Below, piece by piece: positions 29,385 to 40,267 of a stretch of 64,000 nt of DNA. The stretch covers positions 428,195-492,194 of the forward strand of contig NC_018235.1 in assembly GCF_000227135.1 (NCBI RefSeq), read 5' to 3'. A model generated the notes under the pieces. The model was not told the DNA's origin, ran no database searches, and saw only the letters and a list, made by a program, of their open reading frames with translations. A program made the position numbers and the translations under genes. This DNA comes from Leishmania donovani (lineage: Eukaryota > Euglenozoa > Kinetoplastea > Trypanosomatida > Trypanosomatidae). Positions within the stretch are counted from its first letter, which is position 1. Each line of letters opens with the position of its first letter.

Positions 29385-31052
29385 ATGCGTGGCTTAGGCG
29401 TGTTGGGACTGCGGGGTGTGCCGACGCGACGGCCATGGCTCTGCGACGTGGCGCGACGAAGCGGTGATATTTCGATGTGCTCGACGGCGTCCACGTCGTA
29501 CCGGTCTCAGGCGACGAGTGCAGGGGGCACGCCTCCTCTACCACCCCCCACCTCCTCTCCGGTGCCGGCGCCGGCGGTCGACAACACCCTCTTCCACAAC
29601 AGCGCTGCGGTGCACGGCACCATCCCGTTTGGCCGGCACTTATCCCCTGGGGAGCTGGCTCTGCCCCAGCACCCGCGCGGGTCGCACTTGTCGGCGCGCA
29701 ACATCGCCACCGAGGCGTTGCAGATGAAGAAGCTCCATCAGGAGCGCGGTGGAAACCCGATGCTGGCCCAGCAGGCTCGCCGCGTCCTGTTTGCCACCTC
29801 GATCACCGGGCAGAACATCGACGCCCGCTCCGTCGCCCTTCTGCTGAACACGGCGGTGTACTTCGGCATGGAGAGCGACGCCCGCGTGGTGCGGGAGTGC
29901 ATCGACTTCTGCCTGAAGAACGACAAGTTCATCTCGCTGGACATTATGCCAATCGTGGTGACGGCGTGCGCGACGCTCAAGTCGCGCGACGCGCGCGAGG
30001 TGATCGAGCTGCAGGCAATCAAGGCAACCAAAAATGCGCGCTTCCTAGATGCGAAAGGGGTCACCAACATCATCAGCGCCTTTTCCAAGACGGGCATCAA
30101 CCATGAGAAGCTATTTGGGCTGCTCTCGATGCGTGTTCAGACCCTCGCGCGCGTCGGCGAGTTTGAAGCGGCACACCTTGTCATCCTAGCGAACGCCTTC
30201 GCGAGGCTGCGCTTTAGAGAGCAACACGTTTTCGGTGCCATCGCCCGGCGCGCCATGTCGCTTCGGGAGCGCGTCACCGTGAATGAGCTGGTGCCCCTCA
30301 TCAATGCCTTTTCAAAGGCGGGGCTTAAGGACCCGAAGTTGAGCAAGCGCTTCGCGGGAAAGGCGATGGAGTACGTGGATCAGATGAACGCCGAACAGGT
30401 GGCGATGATGTTTCAGGCTTTTGCCTACTTTGGCATCCGCTACGATCAGCTCTTCGGCGTGCTGACCAATCGTGCTGTGGAGCTGATCGACGAGTTCAAC
30501 GCGCAGTACATCAGCACCACGCTCGCCTCCTTTCAACGCATTGGCATCAACAACCCCGAGCTGTTCGACAACCTGGCCGAGCGTGCGCTTGCGGTGGTTC
30601 AGGATCACGACGCGAAGGATATTGCCCTCACTGTAACAGCTCTGGCGCACTTTGGGCTCAAGGATGAGGAGCTGTTCAAGCGTCTGGCCTCGCACGCCGC
30701 GTCCATTGCAGACCAGTTCGATCCAGTGGGGCTGGTGAACACGATCCATGCATTTGCTCGCACCTTCTTTCTGCAAGAGGACATGGTCGTCGCCCTGTCG
30801 GAGCGCTGTGTGTACGTGTGCCGCCACCTCGACGCGAATCAGGTGCGTCGCCTGCTCTGGTCGCTCGCCAAGTTCCAGGTGAAGGACCCCCGCATCCTTA
30901 CCCCGGTCTTCAATCGCTGCCTCACGCTGCATCAGGACTTCTTCTCCGACCCGATGGGTGGGGAAGAGATCGAGGAGATCTTCGACGTCTTTGGGCCCAG
31001 TTTTTGCCCCCCGCTCTACCAGCTCTACATGTCGCGCGGCAACAGCGTGTAG
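29385..31052 (+). CDS. mitochondrial helical-repeat (OPR/HPR-like) RNA-binding candidate
   Basis: This 555-aa protein starts MRGLGVLGLRGVPTRRPWL, a good mitochondrial presequence. From about residue 150 to 530 it consists of repeats of roughly 37 residues with the core LV..INAFSK.G..D..LF..LA..A (for example ELVPLINAFSKAGLKDPKL, ALTVTALAHFGLKDEELF). Such alpha-solenoid repeats (octo- or heptatricopeptide-like, related to FAST/RAP proteins) bind organellar RNA in other eukaryotes. Kinetoplastid mitochondria use many such proteins in RNA processing, editing and mitoribosome assembly. No RAP domain is evident at the C-terminus. The open frame extends upstream to a GTG; ATG 29385 is the first ATG and gives the presequence. 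Confidence 0.85.
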   Translation: MRGLGVLGLRGVPTRRPWLCDVARRSGDISMCSTASTSYRSQATSAGGTPPLPPPTSSPVPAPAVDNTLFHNSAAVHGTIPFGRHLSPGELALPQHPRGSHLSARNIATEALQMKKLHQERGGNPMLAQQARRVLFATSITGQNIDARSVALLLNTAVYFGMESDARVVRECIDFCLKNDKFISLDIMPIVVTACATLKSRDAREVIELQAIKATKNARFLDAKGVTNIISAFSKTGINHEKLFGLLSMRVQTLARVGEFEAAHLVILANAFARLRFREQHVFGAIARRAMSLRERVTVNELVPLINAFSKAGLKDPKLSKRFAGKAMEYVDQMNAEQVAMMFQAFAYFGIRYDQLFGVLTNRAVELIDEFNAQYISTTLASFQRIGINNPELFDNLAERALAVVQDHDAKDIALTVTALAHFGLKDEELFKRLASHAASIADQFDPVGLVNTIHAFARTFFLQEDMVVALSERCVYVCRHLDANQVRRLLWSLAKFQVKDPRILTPVFNRCLTLHQDFFSDPMGGEEIEEIFDVFGPSFCPPLYQLYMSRGNSV

Positions 31053-32238
31053 AGGGGCCTTTGGTTGCTCTTGTGTGCGCTCGTGTGCCCCCCCTCCTCT
31101 CCCCTCCCCTACCCTCTGTGCACGTTTAGGGGAGGGGCTCGAGGTCGGCCGGCGGGCCTTTGGATGCCGTTCGCTGATTCTTTTACGTGTTGGTCGCTGT
31201 TGTCTTCACACATACTTCCTTTCCTTGTGCTTGGTGCACATGCGCCGCGCTTGTGTGCCTCCCCCCTTTCCTCTTTCTGTGAGGGACACGAGGTGGTCGC
31301 ACGGCCCCCCTCTCGGTGCATGGCGGATGAGACTGTCACGCTCTTCTTTTTTGCGTGCGCGTGTCGGCCCTTCTCCTGCAGCCCACACCTGCCCCTCCCC
31401 TCCCCGGCTGCACCAGCGGGGCAGTAAAGCCGCTTGCACGGTGTCCATGGGAGGTGGCTCGACACAGGTGCCGGTGGCAGGGAAGGAAGCAATACGAAGG
31501 GAGGGCAGGAGAAAGCGAGGGAAAAGAAATGAAGTGAGGTGCCGACATAGATCGGCCCACGATTTTTCCATGTGTGCGAAGGTGGCTGTTGCCTACGTGT
31601 GTGCGCGTGCTCGTCGGTTGAGGTCTGCCCACGCCTGTTTCTCTCTCTCTGTGGTGTCACTGTGTGCGTTGTGGATAACGCCGTCGAAACGAAAGGAGAA
31701 ATCGCTTCTTTGGGTCAGTCAACGTTGCCGATGTCGTACTGCTGAACGCGCTCCGTTTCACGTCAGCACACATACACGCGCTCGCGCTTACACACACACA
31801 CACACGCACACACGGTTTATGTATGCTGCATAGGACGCGTGCGCCACTGCAACTCTTGCAAGCATCGGCTCCGTCGCAATCCAGGACTCCTCACCTTTTC
31901 GTTCCAAGACACTGTATGCCGCCGCCTGCCTTGATGCCATCATCTAACGCCTCTCCCCCCGCTCCGCCCTTGCGCCGTCGACAACGGCTTTACATTTTTC
32001 CCCCTTTCGGCTCCTTACCCCCTCTCTAACCGCTTCAGATGCCGACAGTGTCCATTCCCCACCTCTCTCGCCCCTTCCCCTGTCTCCCCTGTCTCCCCTG
32101 TCTCCCGTCATCTCCTTGCGCTGGTGATCTGCCACGCTGCTCAGCAAGAGGGACGGCAGAAGGCACGGCAGAGAAAAAGAAGGAGAGAGGTCTTGTACTG
32201 ACACACGCACACACCCCTCAGCGTATTCGATCGACATT
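31053..32238. other. spacer before SLU7
   Basis: No gene is seen. CA repeats lie at 31790-31814. A pyrimidine tract (32049-32115) contains a CCCCTGTCTC unit repeated in tandem (about 32076-32106) and is followed by AG at 32143-32144, the likely SLU7 splice acceptor. Confidence 0.55.
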
Positions 32239-33492
32239 ATGGAGCCGAATGCCGATGAGCCAAAGAAGTCATCGGTGCGGCAGCTGCTGCGCCAGCAGCG
32301 CGAGCTGCAGGAGATGCGCAAGTTTGGCTTAGCACCGCTCGCCGTGGACACGGAGACGCACCAGGAGATCAGCCCCAACATTCCGGAGTTTATCTCGCGT
32401 GCCCCGTGGTACTACGGGGCAACTGGCCCCACGCTCGTCCACCAGCGAAAGCAGGGCGACAGCGCCACTGGGGTGTCGGACGAGGTGCTGGATGAGAAAG
32501 TTGATCGCATTGTGGTCAAGGGCCAGGCATCTTGCTTCACTGCTGGCGCGTGCAAGAACTGCGGCTCCCGCACGCACAAGACGAGCGAGTGCTTCCAGGC
32601 AAAGAAGAAGGTGGGTAGCGTCTACACGAATCGCGTCACCGGGAGCGACATCGAGACGCACCAGGAGGCCAAGACGTACTCGCAGAAGCGAGACCGATTT
32701 GTGGGCGAGGTCGGCATTGACCTGATGCGTGCAGTGCGCCAGGGCCAAGAAGACGACAGCGTCGATGTCGCGGCACCGGCAACGGCGCGCCACCGGCCCG
32801 AGGACGTCTTTGGCAGCCGCACCGCGCAGCACGGCGGAGTGGAAGTAAAGGAACTGCCCAAGTACCTGCACAACCTGGATCAGCAGGACGGCCTCTTCTT
32901 CGACCCGAAGACCGGCTCGATGCGTGCGAACCCGAACGCGGGCGACTCGACCAAGGCCTTTCGAGGAGACCTGGAGCGCTACCGCACTGGTGACTACTAC
33001 AATTACGTGGAGTCGCAGTACCGCTTCTTGACGGGGCAGTCGAGGTCGTTTGTGGACTTCGAGTTTGATGATGCGATGCGCAGGGCACGCGAGCAGCAGC
33101 AGGAGCCGCAACAGCAAGAGCAGGACAGCACTAGAGGACCAGTGACGAAGGTACTGACAGAAACGCCGCAGGATGTGCTCTTGCGCTCCTTGTACGGCAC
33201 GAGTCAGCCGAAATTCGACTCGGATGTGCCACCCTCATCCACCACCGAGAGCAAGACATCTGCTCCATCCTCATCTCCTGCCCCACCGATCGACGCCCTC
33301 GTCACGACGGCAACTGCGACAGTAGCAGCGCACTCCAGTGTCCAGGCAGCCTCCCTCTCATGGGTGACCACGCGCAACGGCCACGCCGCCGTGTATGGAA
33401 GCTACTTTGATCCCATACACTTTCGCTGGGGCTACGCGTGCTGCAAGAGAATGGGCAAGGACGCAGCTGGCTGCAGCGCGACGCACGCGTGA
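32239..33492 (+). CDS. SLU7: pre-mRNA splicing factor SLU7
   Basis: This 417-aa protein shows the SLU7 hallmarks: APWYYGATGPTLVHQR (55-70), a CCHC zinc knuckle (C105, C108, H113, C118) and a late conserved segment AAVYGSYFDPIHFRWGYACC near the C-terminus. The region DFEFDDAMRRAREQQ lies in the middle. In yeast and animals SLU7 acts at the second step of splicing, in 3' splice-site choice. In trypanosomatids its main work should be trans-splicing of the spliced leader, since introns are almost absent. It is similar in size to the yeast protein. A Gln/Ser/Thr-rich linker (about 285-370) is probably disordered. Confidence 0.93.
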   Translation: MEPNADEPKKSSVRQLLRQQRELQEMRKFGLAPLAVDTETHQEISPNIPEFISRAPWYYGATGPTLVHQRKQGDSATGVSDEVLDEKVDRIVVKGQASCFTAGACKNCGSRTHKTSECFQAKKKVGSVYTNRVTGSDIETHQEAKTYSQKRDRFVGEVGIDLMRAVRQGQEDDSVDVAAPATARHRPEDVFGSRTAQHGGVEVKELPKYLHNLDQQDGLFFDPKTGSMRANPNAGDSTKAFRGDLERYRTGDYYNYVESQYRFLTGQSRSFVDFEFDDAMRRAREQQQEPQQQEQDSTRGPVTKVLTETPQDVLLRSLYGTSQPKFDSDVPPSSTTESKTSAPSSSPAPPIDALVTTATATVAAHSSVQAASLSWVTTRNGHAAVYGSYFDPIHFRWGYACCKRMGKDAAGCSATHA

Positions 33493-34264
33493 CATGGGCT
33501 GCGGAGCATCCTGCTCTGCTTGTGCGTGCCCTCCTCGCACAGGCGTGCGCTTCCCTGTCTTGTCCTTCACACGCACACGTCTCGCGCCGACTGCGCAAAG
33601 CATGACATCCGCGGCTGGGGCGAAGAGGGGGCGCACGGAAGGCGTGGCGCCTTCCGTGCGCCTGTATATTTGTGTCTGCGTGCATGCGTGCGTGTACGCA
33701 TCCGTGCCGCCCTCCTCCCCATGTTTTCTCTCGTTCTCCACGTCTCCGCCTGCCTCGTTGCGCATTTCTCTGTCTGTCACTCGCCTTGTTTCTCTCTCTC
33801 TCTCTCTGCGCAGAAGCATCTCTTGACTGCGTGCGCCACACCCACTCCCTTCCCTCCTCCTTCTCTGCTCACCAGCTCCTGGCTGGCCCACCTTGACTCT
33901 GTCTGTGCAGGCGAAGAACATTCAGCTGCCATCCGCGCGCCATTCGCTCGACCTCGCCAGGGGGGGGGGGCAGCTGTTGCCGTGTGTGAGAGAGGGGGAA
34001 GGCAGTCGAACCGTAGACGACGGGCCGCTTCCTGTCCGCCTCCAACGTGCTCTGTCTCTCTGAGTGCATGCGTGCGCGTTGGTTGAGCACTCACACACAC
34101 ACACACACACCGTTGTGGACGGGGCTATCCCCCTCCTGCATTCATCATTGTATTTCAGCCCAGCAGCAGCAGCAAGACGGCAAAGGGCAGCGGCATCAGG
34201 ATCGCCTTCCCCTCACCCCCTGCCTATCCACGCAGAGGCACATCGGCAGTGTGTGCAGCTCGCC
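33493..34264. other. spacer before IFT121
   Basis: No gene is seen. It holds pyrimidine tracts (33785-33815, 33840-33880), an inverted repeat around GGCGTGGCGCCTTCC (33630-33660), a G-run at 33961-33970 and a CA run at 34090-34110. Confidence 0.5.
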
Positions 34265-37200
34265 ATGTTCGTGTATCTCAGCAAGCGCATCGCCATGCCC
34301 AATGGCGTGAAGGTGACGTCCATTGCGTGGAGTGAGGGGCAGGGGTGGCTTGCGTGCGGTGGGGAGAAGGGCCTGCTGAAGGTGCTGAAGGTGGATGGCG
34401 GCCCACAGGGGCAGAGGTCCGGGGGTCTCTCGTCTAGTCAGACGCTAGAGGGGCACGACACCACCGTCGACCTGGTCACGTGGAACCAGCAGTACTGCAA
34501 GCTCACAAGCAGCGACGTCAGTGGCCGCATTATTGTGTGGATGCTGCACAAAGGGATGTGGTTCGAGGAGATGGTGAACAACCGCAACACCAGCCGTGTG
34601 GTCGACTTTGCCTGGAGCCCGTCCGGCACGAAGATTTGCATTGCCTACGAGGACGGCGCCGTGATTGTCGGCGGCGTGGAGGGCAACCGCTACTGGGGTC
34701 GTGAGCTGCCCTACAAGCTGGCGAAGGTGTGCTGGAGCGCCGACGGCCACTCCATCCTCTTCGGTACCGCGACGGGTGACGTCTATGTGCACGACGCATC
34801 CAGCGGCGCACAGCTTAGCCAGGTCGAGGTCCAGTGCAACGATGGCAAGGCCTTGTCCCCGCTGGCTGGATTGTCATGGCACCCGGCGTGGGTGGAGCGA
34901 CCGGAGCCGCTGGCGACGCTCGCGATTTGTTACCAGTCCGGCAAGATGCAGCTGATGACCAGCATCGGTGACGAGACGCCGCGCCTCATGGACAGCGACT
35001 TTCCCGTTCACTTTGTTTCGTGGAATTCTTCCGGCACGGTTCTCGCTGCGGCCGCGCTCACGCCGGCCACCGCGGAGGACGCGCCCACTGTTGTCACGCA
35101 GTTCTTCAGCAACGAGGGCGTTCACCTGCGCACGCTGCGGGTGGCTGGTAAGCAGTGCGGCGGGATCACGTGGGAGGGTGGCGGCCTGCGCGTCGCCATT
35201 GCCGTGGACTCCTCCGTGTACTTCGCGAATGTGCGGCCCAGCTACAAGTACTGCTACTTCAAGAAGACGGTCGTCTTTGCCTTCACGATGCCAGACAAAG
35301 TCGAGGAGAGCGTCATGTTTTGGAATGTCAACACAAACGAACGCAGGACGAAGAGCGTGCGTGGCTTGCAGTACCTTAGCGCGTGCAAGGATGCCTGCGT
35401 GCTGGTCAGCCGCCCCGACGCTGCGCAGCAGCAGCGGATGATCCAGCTGGTGAACGCCATTGGCAGCCCGTTGGAGACGCGCTTCATTGACATGGAGCTG
35501 TACACGTACGACATGAACGCATCCGTCGTCGTGTGCTGCGGTGATGAGTCTATCTACATCTGGCAGTTCCGCGACCCCGGCACAGCGGTGGACGCGCTCG
35601 ACCCCGTCTCAATGCAGGCAAGCCGCGCTGAGAGCCAGGAGCGCGTCATCCACATCGGCGACATCGTCCGCAGCGACACGGCGCCGACGATGAAGGTGCG
35701 CTCGGCTCTCACGAATGATCTCATCTGCGCCATGTGTGTCAGCGAGACGCACATGTTCGTTGCTCTCGAGTCGGGCACCCTGCACGTCTATCAGCTCAGC
35801 CCACTGCAGCTCGTCTCCAAGTACATCCTGCCCACTCGTGCGCAGTCCATGGCAGTGAACTGCAACTCGACGCAGCTGGCCGTCATCGACCTCGGCTGCA
35901 TCACGAGCGTGTATTCTATTGAGCGGGAGAAGTTCTCACTTGTGCCGTGCAAGGCCGAGCCGATCGACGGGGTGGAGCTGAAAGACGTCTGGAACTTGCG
36001 TTGGGCCGTCGACGACCCGCACCGTTTTGCCGTGATGGAGAAGACGCGCATGCTCGTGTACAACCACGGCGTCGCGGAGGAGCCGGTGCAGTCGTGCGCG
36101 AACCTGTGCAAGTTCAAGTCACTCAAGATCCGCACTCTGCAGCTGGACGAGCTCCTACTCGACCCGGAGCGGCCCCGCAAAGACTACGTTGTCGACTTTG
36201 AGGCGCAGCTGCTGCGCGAGATGCGGGCCGTGTTGCGCGACGGCACTGCCAAGGAGGCGTACGAGTTTGCCGAGTCGCACAACATCAAGAAGCTATGGGA
36301 GCTGCTGGCGGAGCACACGCTTTTCCAGCTGGACTTTACCTACGCCGAGGTGGCATTCATCCACTGCAAGGACTACCCCGCCATTCAGTTCGTGAAGCGC
36401 GTCCGCAGTCTTGACGACCCGAAGAAGCAGCTGGCCGAGGTGAACGCCTACTACCGCCGCTTCGACGAGGCGGAGCGGCTGTACAAGGACGTGGACCGCA
36501 AGGACCTGGCACTGGACCTGCGCTACCGTCTCGGTGACTGGTTCGGCGTCGTACGGCTTGTGCAGGAGGGCGGTGGTGACGAGGCGCTGCTGCTGCAGGC
36601 ATGGGAGAACATCGGCGACCACTACGCGAGCCGGCAGAAGTGGTCCAAAGCAGCGCAGTACTACACGCAGTGCCGCCACTACCGCAAGCTGGCGCATGTC
36701 TTCTACATCATCGAGGACTACGAGATGCTCACCCAGCTCATCTCCATGGCGGAGCACGACAAGGAGCTGATGGTGACCCTGGGCAACATGCTGCTGACCG
36801 TCGGGCTCGCGGAAGAGGCTGCGAAGGCCTTCGTTGCGGCCAGTGAGCCGCGCATGGCGGTAAACGGCTGCGTGCAGGTGAACATGTGGGACCGGGCCAT
36901 CGCTCTTGCGGAGGAGCACCGACTGGAGGATGTCGGCCAGCTGCTCGAGAAGTACGCCAAGTACCTCATCCACCGCGAGCGCCTCACCGAGGCGATCGAG
37001 CTGTACCGCAAGGCAGGCAAGCACGATGAAGCGGCGACGCTTCTGGCGCAGCTCGGCAAGCGCGCAGCCCTTAGCGACCCGCTCAAGGCGAAGAAGTTCT
37101 ACGTGCTCTCGGCGCTCGAGGTGCAGAAGTACCGCAGCACCGCGATCGCCCTCAATCGCGACGGTGTCGAGGTTGTCAGGGAGATGCTCAACAAGGACCG

Positions 37201-38008
37201 AAGCACCGTGTCGGAGCGCACGCTCGACGCGGCCTGGCGCGGTGCCGAGGCGTACCACTTTCTGCTCATGTGCCAGCAGCAGATTGCAGACAAGAACTTC
37301 AAGGCCGCCCTTGTGCTGGCGATGCGCCTCATGGAGTACGACGACCTAGTGGCGCCGGTGGACAGCTACAGCCTGATTGCCTTGACGGCGTACCTTGTGA
37401 AGAACTACGGTCTCTGTAGCAAGGCATTCGCGCGGCTCGAGCAGGCGGAGCGCAACGACGAAGCTGGCGGGGCGGCGGCAGCGGCAACGACACAGTTGGA
37501 GAACTTCTCTCTAGACCTCGATGTGACGCAGCGTACGATGGCGGGCACGTGCGGCGGGTCCACCGGCGGTGGCACCGGCATGCTTAGCGGTGGCGGCGGC
37601 TCTGCGCTATCGGGCACCACGACGTCTCTTCAGCTCACGAACCCAGGCAAGGGCGTGACGCGCATGGCGCCCATGACGTACCCGACCGTGAGCCTGCGCG
37701 ACCCGCCGCGCCCCTTTGCCGACCTCGCGAGGCAGATTTTCATGACTTACTCGCCGGTGGATACGTCGGTGGACTCGGTGCCATGCCCCACGTGCGGCAG
37801 CTTCAACAAGGAGTGGGCGCAGCGCTGCATCAAGTGTCAGCAGCCCTTCAACACGTGCATGGTGAGCGGCTGCGCCATCGCAAGCGAGGACGGGGCGTGG
37901 CAATGCCCCGTGTGCCACCGCAAGGCGCTGGAGGCGGTCGTGGACAAGTACCGCAACTGCCCGCTCTGTCACACACCCAAGAAGGGCCGCGCGCGCCGCG
38001 GAATTTGA
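34265..38008 (+). CDS. IFT121: intraflagellar transport protein IFT121 (WDR35)
   Basis: This 1247-aa protein starts MFVYLSKRIAMPNGVK, close to the start of animal WDR35. N-terminal WD repeats form two propellers (about 1-340 and 340-640; for example LACGGEKGLLKVLKVD, GRIIVWMLHKGMW, CIAYEDGAVIVGGVEGNRYWG). An alpha-helical TPR region follows (about 650-1060), then a Gly/Ser/Thr-rich insert (about 1065-1130) and a C-terminal set of CxxC zinc pairs (C1174 onward: CPTCGS, CIKCQQ, CPVCHR, CPLCHT). It is a core subunit of IFT-A, which drives retrograde transport and membrane-protein import in the flagellum. The longer open frame from 34064 is translated spacer; ATG 34265 matches the family N-terminus. 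Confidence 0.97.
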   Translation: MFVYLSKRIAMPNGVKVTSIAWSEGQGWLACGGEKGLLKVLKVDGGPQGQRSGGLSSSQTLEGHDTTVDLVTWNQQYCKLTSSDVSGRIIVWMLHKGMWFEEMVNNRNTSRVVDFAWSPSGTKICIAYEDGAVIVGGVEGNRYWGRELPYKLAKVCWSADGHSILFGTATGDVYVHDASSGAQLSQVEVQCNDGKALSPLAGLSWHPAWVERPEPLATLAICYQSGKMQLMTSIGDETPRLMDSDFPVHFVSWNSSGTVLAAAALTPATAEDAPTVVTQFFSNEGVHLRTLRVAGKQCGGITWEGGGLRVAIAVDSSVYFANVRPSYKYCYFKKTVVFAFTMPDKVEESVMFWNVNTNERRTKSVRGLQYLSACKDACVLVSRPDAAQQQRMIQLVNAIGSPLETRFIDMELYTYDMNASVVVCCGDESIYIWQFRDPGTAVDALDPVSMQASRAESQERVIHIGDIVRSDTAPTMKVRSALTNDLICAMCVSETHMFVALESGTLHVYQLSPLQLVSKYILPTRAQSMAVNCNSTQLAVIDLGCITSVYSIEREKFSLVPCKAEPIDGVELKDVWNLRWAVDDPHRFAVMEKTRMLVYNHGVAEEPVQSCANLCKFKSLKIRTLQLDELLLDPERPRKDYVVDFEAQLLREMRAVLRDGTAKEAYEFAESHNIKKLWELLAEHTLFQLDFTYAEVAFIHCKDYPAIQFVKRVRSLDDPKKQLAEVNAYYRRFDEAERLYKDVDRKDLALDLRYRLGDWFGVVRLVQEGGGDEALLLQAWENIGDHYASRQKWSKAAQYYTQCRHYRKLAHVFYIIEDYEMLTQLISMAEHDKELMVTLGNMLLTVGLAEEAAKAFVAASEPRMAVNGCVQVNMWDRAIALAEEHRLEDVGQLLEKYAKYLIHRERLTEAIELYRKAGKHDEAATLLAQLGKRAALSDPLKAKKFYVLSALEVQKYRSTAIALNRDGVEVVREMLNKDRSTVSERTLDAAWRGAEAYHFLLMCQQQIADKNFKAALVLAMRLMEYDDLVAPVDSYSLIALTAYLVKNYGLCSKAFARLEQAERNDEAGGAAAAATTQLENFSLDLDVTQRTMAGTCGGSTGGGTGMLSGGGGSALSGTTTSLQLTNPGKGVTRMAPMTYPTVSLRDPPRPFADLARQIFMTYSPVDTSVDSVPCPTCGSFNKEWAQRCIKCQQPFNTCMVSGCAIASEDGAWQCPVCHRKALEAVVDKYRNCPLCHTPKKGRARRGI

Positions 38009-39217
38009 TCGGAGGCGTGTGTGCGTGCGCGCGGGTTTGTCTTGGCGATGTAGTATAGAGAGCCCTATTCGTGATGGGTGACGGAGAGAGAGCATTAAAG
38101 ACTTTATAGTGGGCGGTGGCGGGCATGGGCAGCGCCAGCGGATGCGTGCCTGCGCGTCTTCTCTACTTTGCCTTCTACTCTCGCTTTTTCCCCTTTCTTC
38201 GTTTTCATTTCGCGTACGCATTTGTGTCTGTGCCCGCGTGTGCGTGCGGTGTTAGCGCGACGGTGCTGATAGTGATGATGATGTACTTTTCTTCTTAGAG
38301 CCAAGCATGGCTACACAGCCGCACACGCACGGACAAGAGTGTGCGTGTGCGTGCGCGTCTCTATCCCGATCACCACACAAGCGATCAAGCCAAGCCGACG
38401 AGGACGAACAAGACTGGGCGCTAACGCCAAAACAGACGTGTTCGGTCTTCAAGGTGTGCGCTCGGGTGTCTGCGTGTGTCTGTGTGTAGGGGGCAGATGG
38501 GAGAGAGAGGACAGTGGTGATGGAGGAGTGCTGCGCGCGTGCATCAGCACGCGCATCCGTTTCTCTGTAGGCGAGTGCGTGTGTTTGTGTGTGCCCGTTC
38601 TGGAAGTGCTCCCCCTTCACTCTTCTCCAGTTCACCACCACGAACCTTGAGTGAAGTACTTGGCCGAGCCCGATGTCCCAACGTACGCGTATCTATGTGC
38701 TTGTTCTTGAGCTTGGCATGCACAGTTTCGATGTAGACCACATGAGTACCTTCTCTCTGCCTTTACGTCTTCCCCCCATTCCCCCACCATCACGCACGCA
38801 CCACGCACTACGCACCACGCACGCACTCATGCACATGCACACAAGCACCACAAGCACTGTCACGCTTTCTAGGCTGGATTAGAGGCAGATGTCTCCGTGG
38901 GGAGACTACACAAAGCAGCACTGAGGCAGAGTTCAACATCTTGCGATACGCACAGCGATACCAGCGGCGGCGACAGCGTGCACGCGCGTGGGTGCACACA
39001 GACTTGACCCTCTCCGAGAGAAGAGGGGCGACCGTCTGTGTGTGTCGCCTGCCCTCCTCTCTTTGCTGTCCCCCCCTCCCCCCCCCCCCACACACACGCA
39101 CATCTTCACCGTTCCGCTTCCACTTATCTGCCTCGCTCTCGTCTGCGAGTGCTCTGCTGAAGCCTCTTGGGTAGTACAGCCCCCCCCTCCTGTCGCTAGT
39201 GCCTCTTACCGAAAGCC
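38009..39217. other. spacer after IFT121
   Basis: No gene is supported. CA- and GT-rich stretches and a C-run (39079-39089) are present. The last pyrimidine tract (about 39040-39090) probably serves the next gene. Confidence 0.5.
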
Positions 39218-39805
39218 ATGTTCCGACACACCGCGCGCCGCATGTCGAGCCTATCGAGTTTCACCGGGATCGAGGTTGATCCTTACACGGCGAAGTCGAT
39301 GTTTTTGTTTGGGTTCATTGCGTCTGTCGGCTTCTTGTCTGTCTACTCCGTGAAGGAGACGAAGAAGGCGGGGCCGATCGAGTTGCCGGAGGAGCTTGAA
39401 GCGCAGCGGCAGCGACACAACGATCCGCGGCGACCGCCGTGGCCGCTGCTGCACCAGCGCGTCGTGCTGCTCCGAGAGGGCAAGGGCGCCCCCGAGGATA
39501 TCGCGCTCATGTGGGAGCAGACGAAACACTACTACCCGGCGGACTGGCTGATCCCGCTGGAGCTCACGCAGGTGCTCAAGTACTCGAGCGGGAAGTGCCT
39601 GCAGACGTATGTGGCAGATCCGGACGAGATGCGCAAGGAAGTGCTGATGCAGCTGCTGAACGTCAAGTACGGCCGTGTCAGTGATCTCAAAGGCGGGCGA
39701 GTGAACAAGGATGTCGAGGAGATCATCTCCATGGCGGTCGACGACCTTGAAAACATGGACCTGAACCCGTCCGCGGACGCGGTGCTCATCCCGACCCACA
39801 CGTGA
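39218..39805 (+). CDS. unknown 195-aa probable mitochondrial single-TM protein
   Basis: I do not recognise a family. The N-terminus MFRHTARRMSSLSSF is Arg/Ser/Thr-rich without acidic residues, like a mitochondrial presequence. One hydrophobic segment (about 27-46, MFLFGFIASVGFLSVYSV) is followed by a soluble, charged domain with conserved-looking blocks (PPWPLLHQRVVLLREGKG, YYPADWLIPLELTQVLKY). This layout is common among accessory subunits of kinetoplastid respiratory complexes, but nothing in the sequence shows which. The start ATG is clear. A SIDER tail lies ~0.9 kb downstream. Confidence 0.85.
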   Translation: MFRHTARRMSSLSSFTGIEVDPYTAKSMFLFGFIASVGFLSVYSVKETKKAGPIELPEELEAQRQRHNDPRRPPWPLLHQRVVLLREGKGAPEDIALMWEQTKHYYPADWLIPLELTQVLKYSSGKCLQTYVADPDEMRKEVLMQLLNVKYGRVSDLKGGRVNKDVEEIISMAVDDLENMDLNPSADAVLIPTHT

Positions 39806-40267
39806 CACGCGTAGATGCGAACCTGACACTGGGCCGTACGAATGCAGGGAGAATACACAGAAAAGAGGCAGCGAAAATGCGGTGTGGTCTGCGCTACTGT
39901 TGCCGATAGCTTTCATGTTGGCCGTGCACATGCGTGTTTCATGCGCGCATGCATCTCTCCCCCTCTCTTGTGTTGCTCTCGCTGTTGCCTGTTCTGTCGT
40001 GCTGACCGCTCAGCGAGGGCTAATCTGACCTTCTACTCGCACCCTCACACTGCCAAGCCCACACACAGCTACAAACTACAACTGAGGACACCGGCATTGC
40101 TACGCGTGAGCACTTCGAGCTCATGCGTGCGCGAGTGCGTGTGAGCGTCTCTCCTCTCGTCCATCCTACCGCTCCAGCACGTCCACACCTCCCCCACCTT
40201 TGCCGCCTGCATCGTGCGCTGCTGCTGCTGCTATCCCTCTCTTCGCTCACGCTCGGACTTTGGCCCT

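Noticed and set aside
34064..34264. N-terminal extension of IFT121
   Set aside because: His/Thr-rich translation of CA repeats; the family N-terminus is at 34265.
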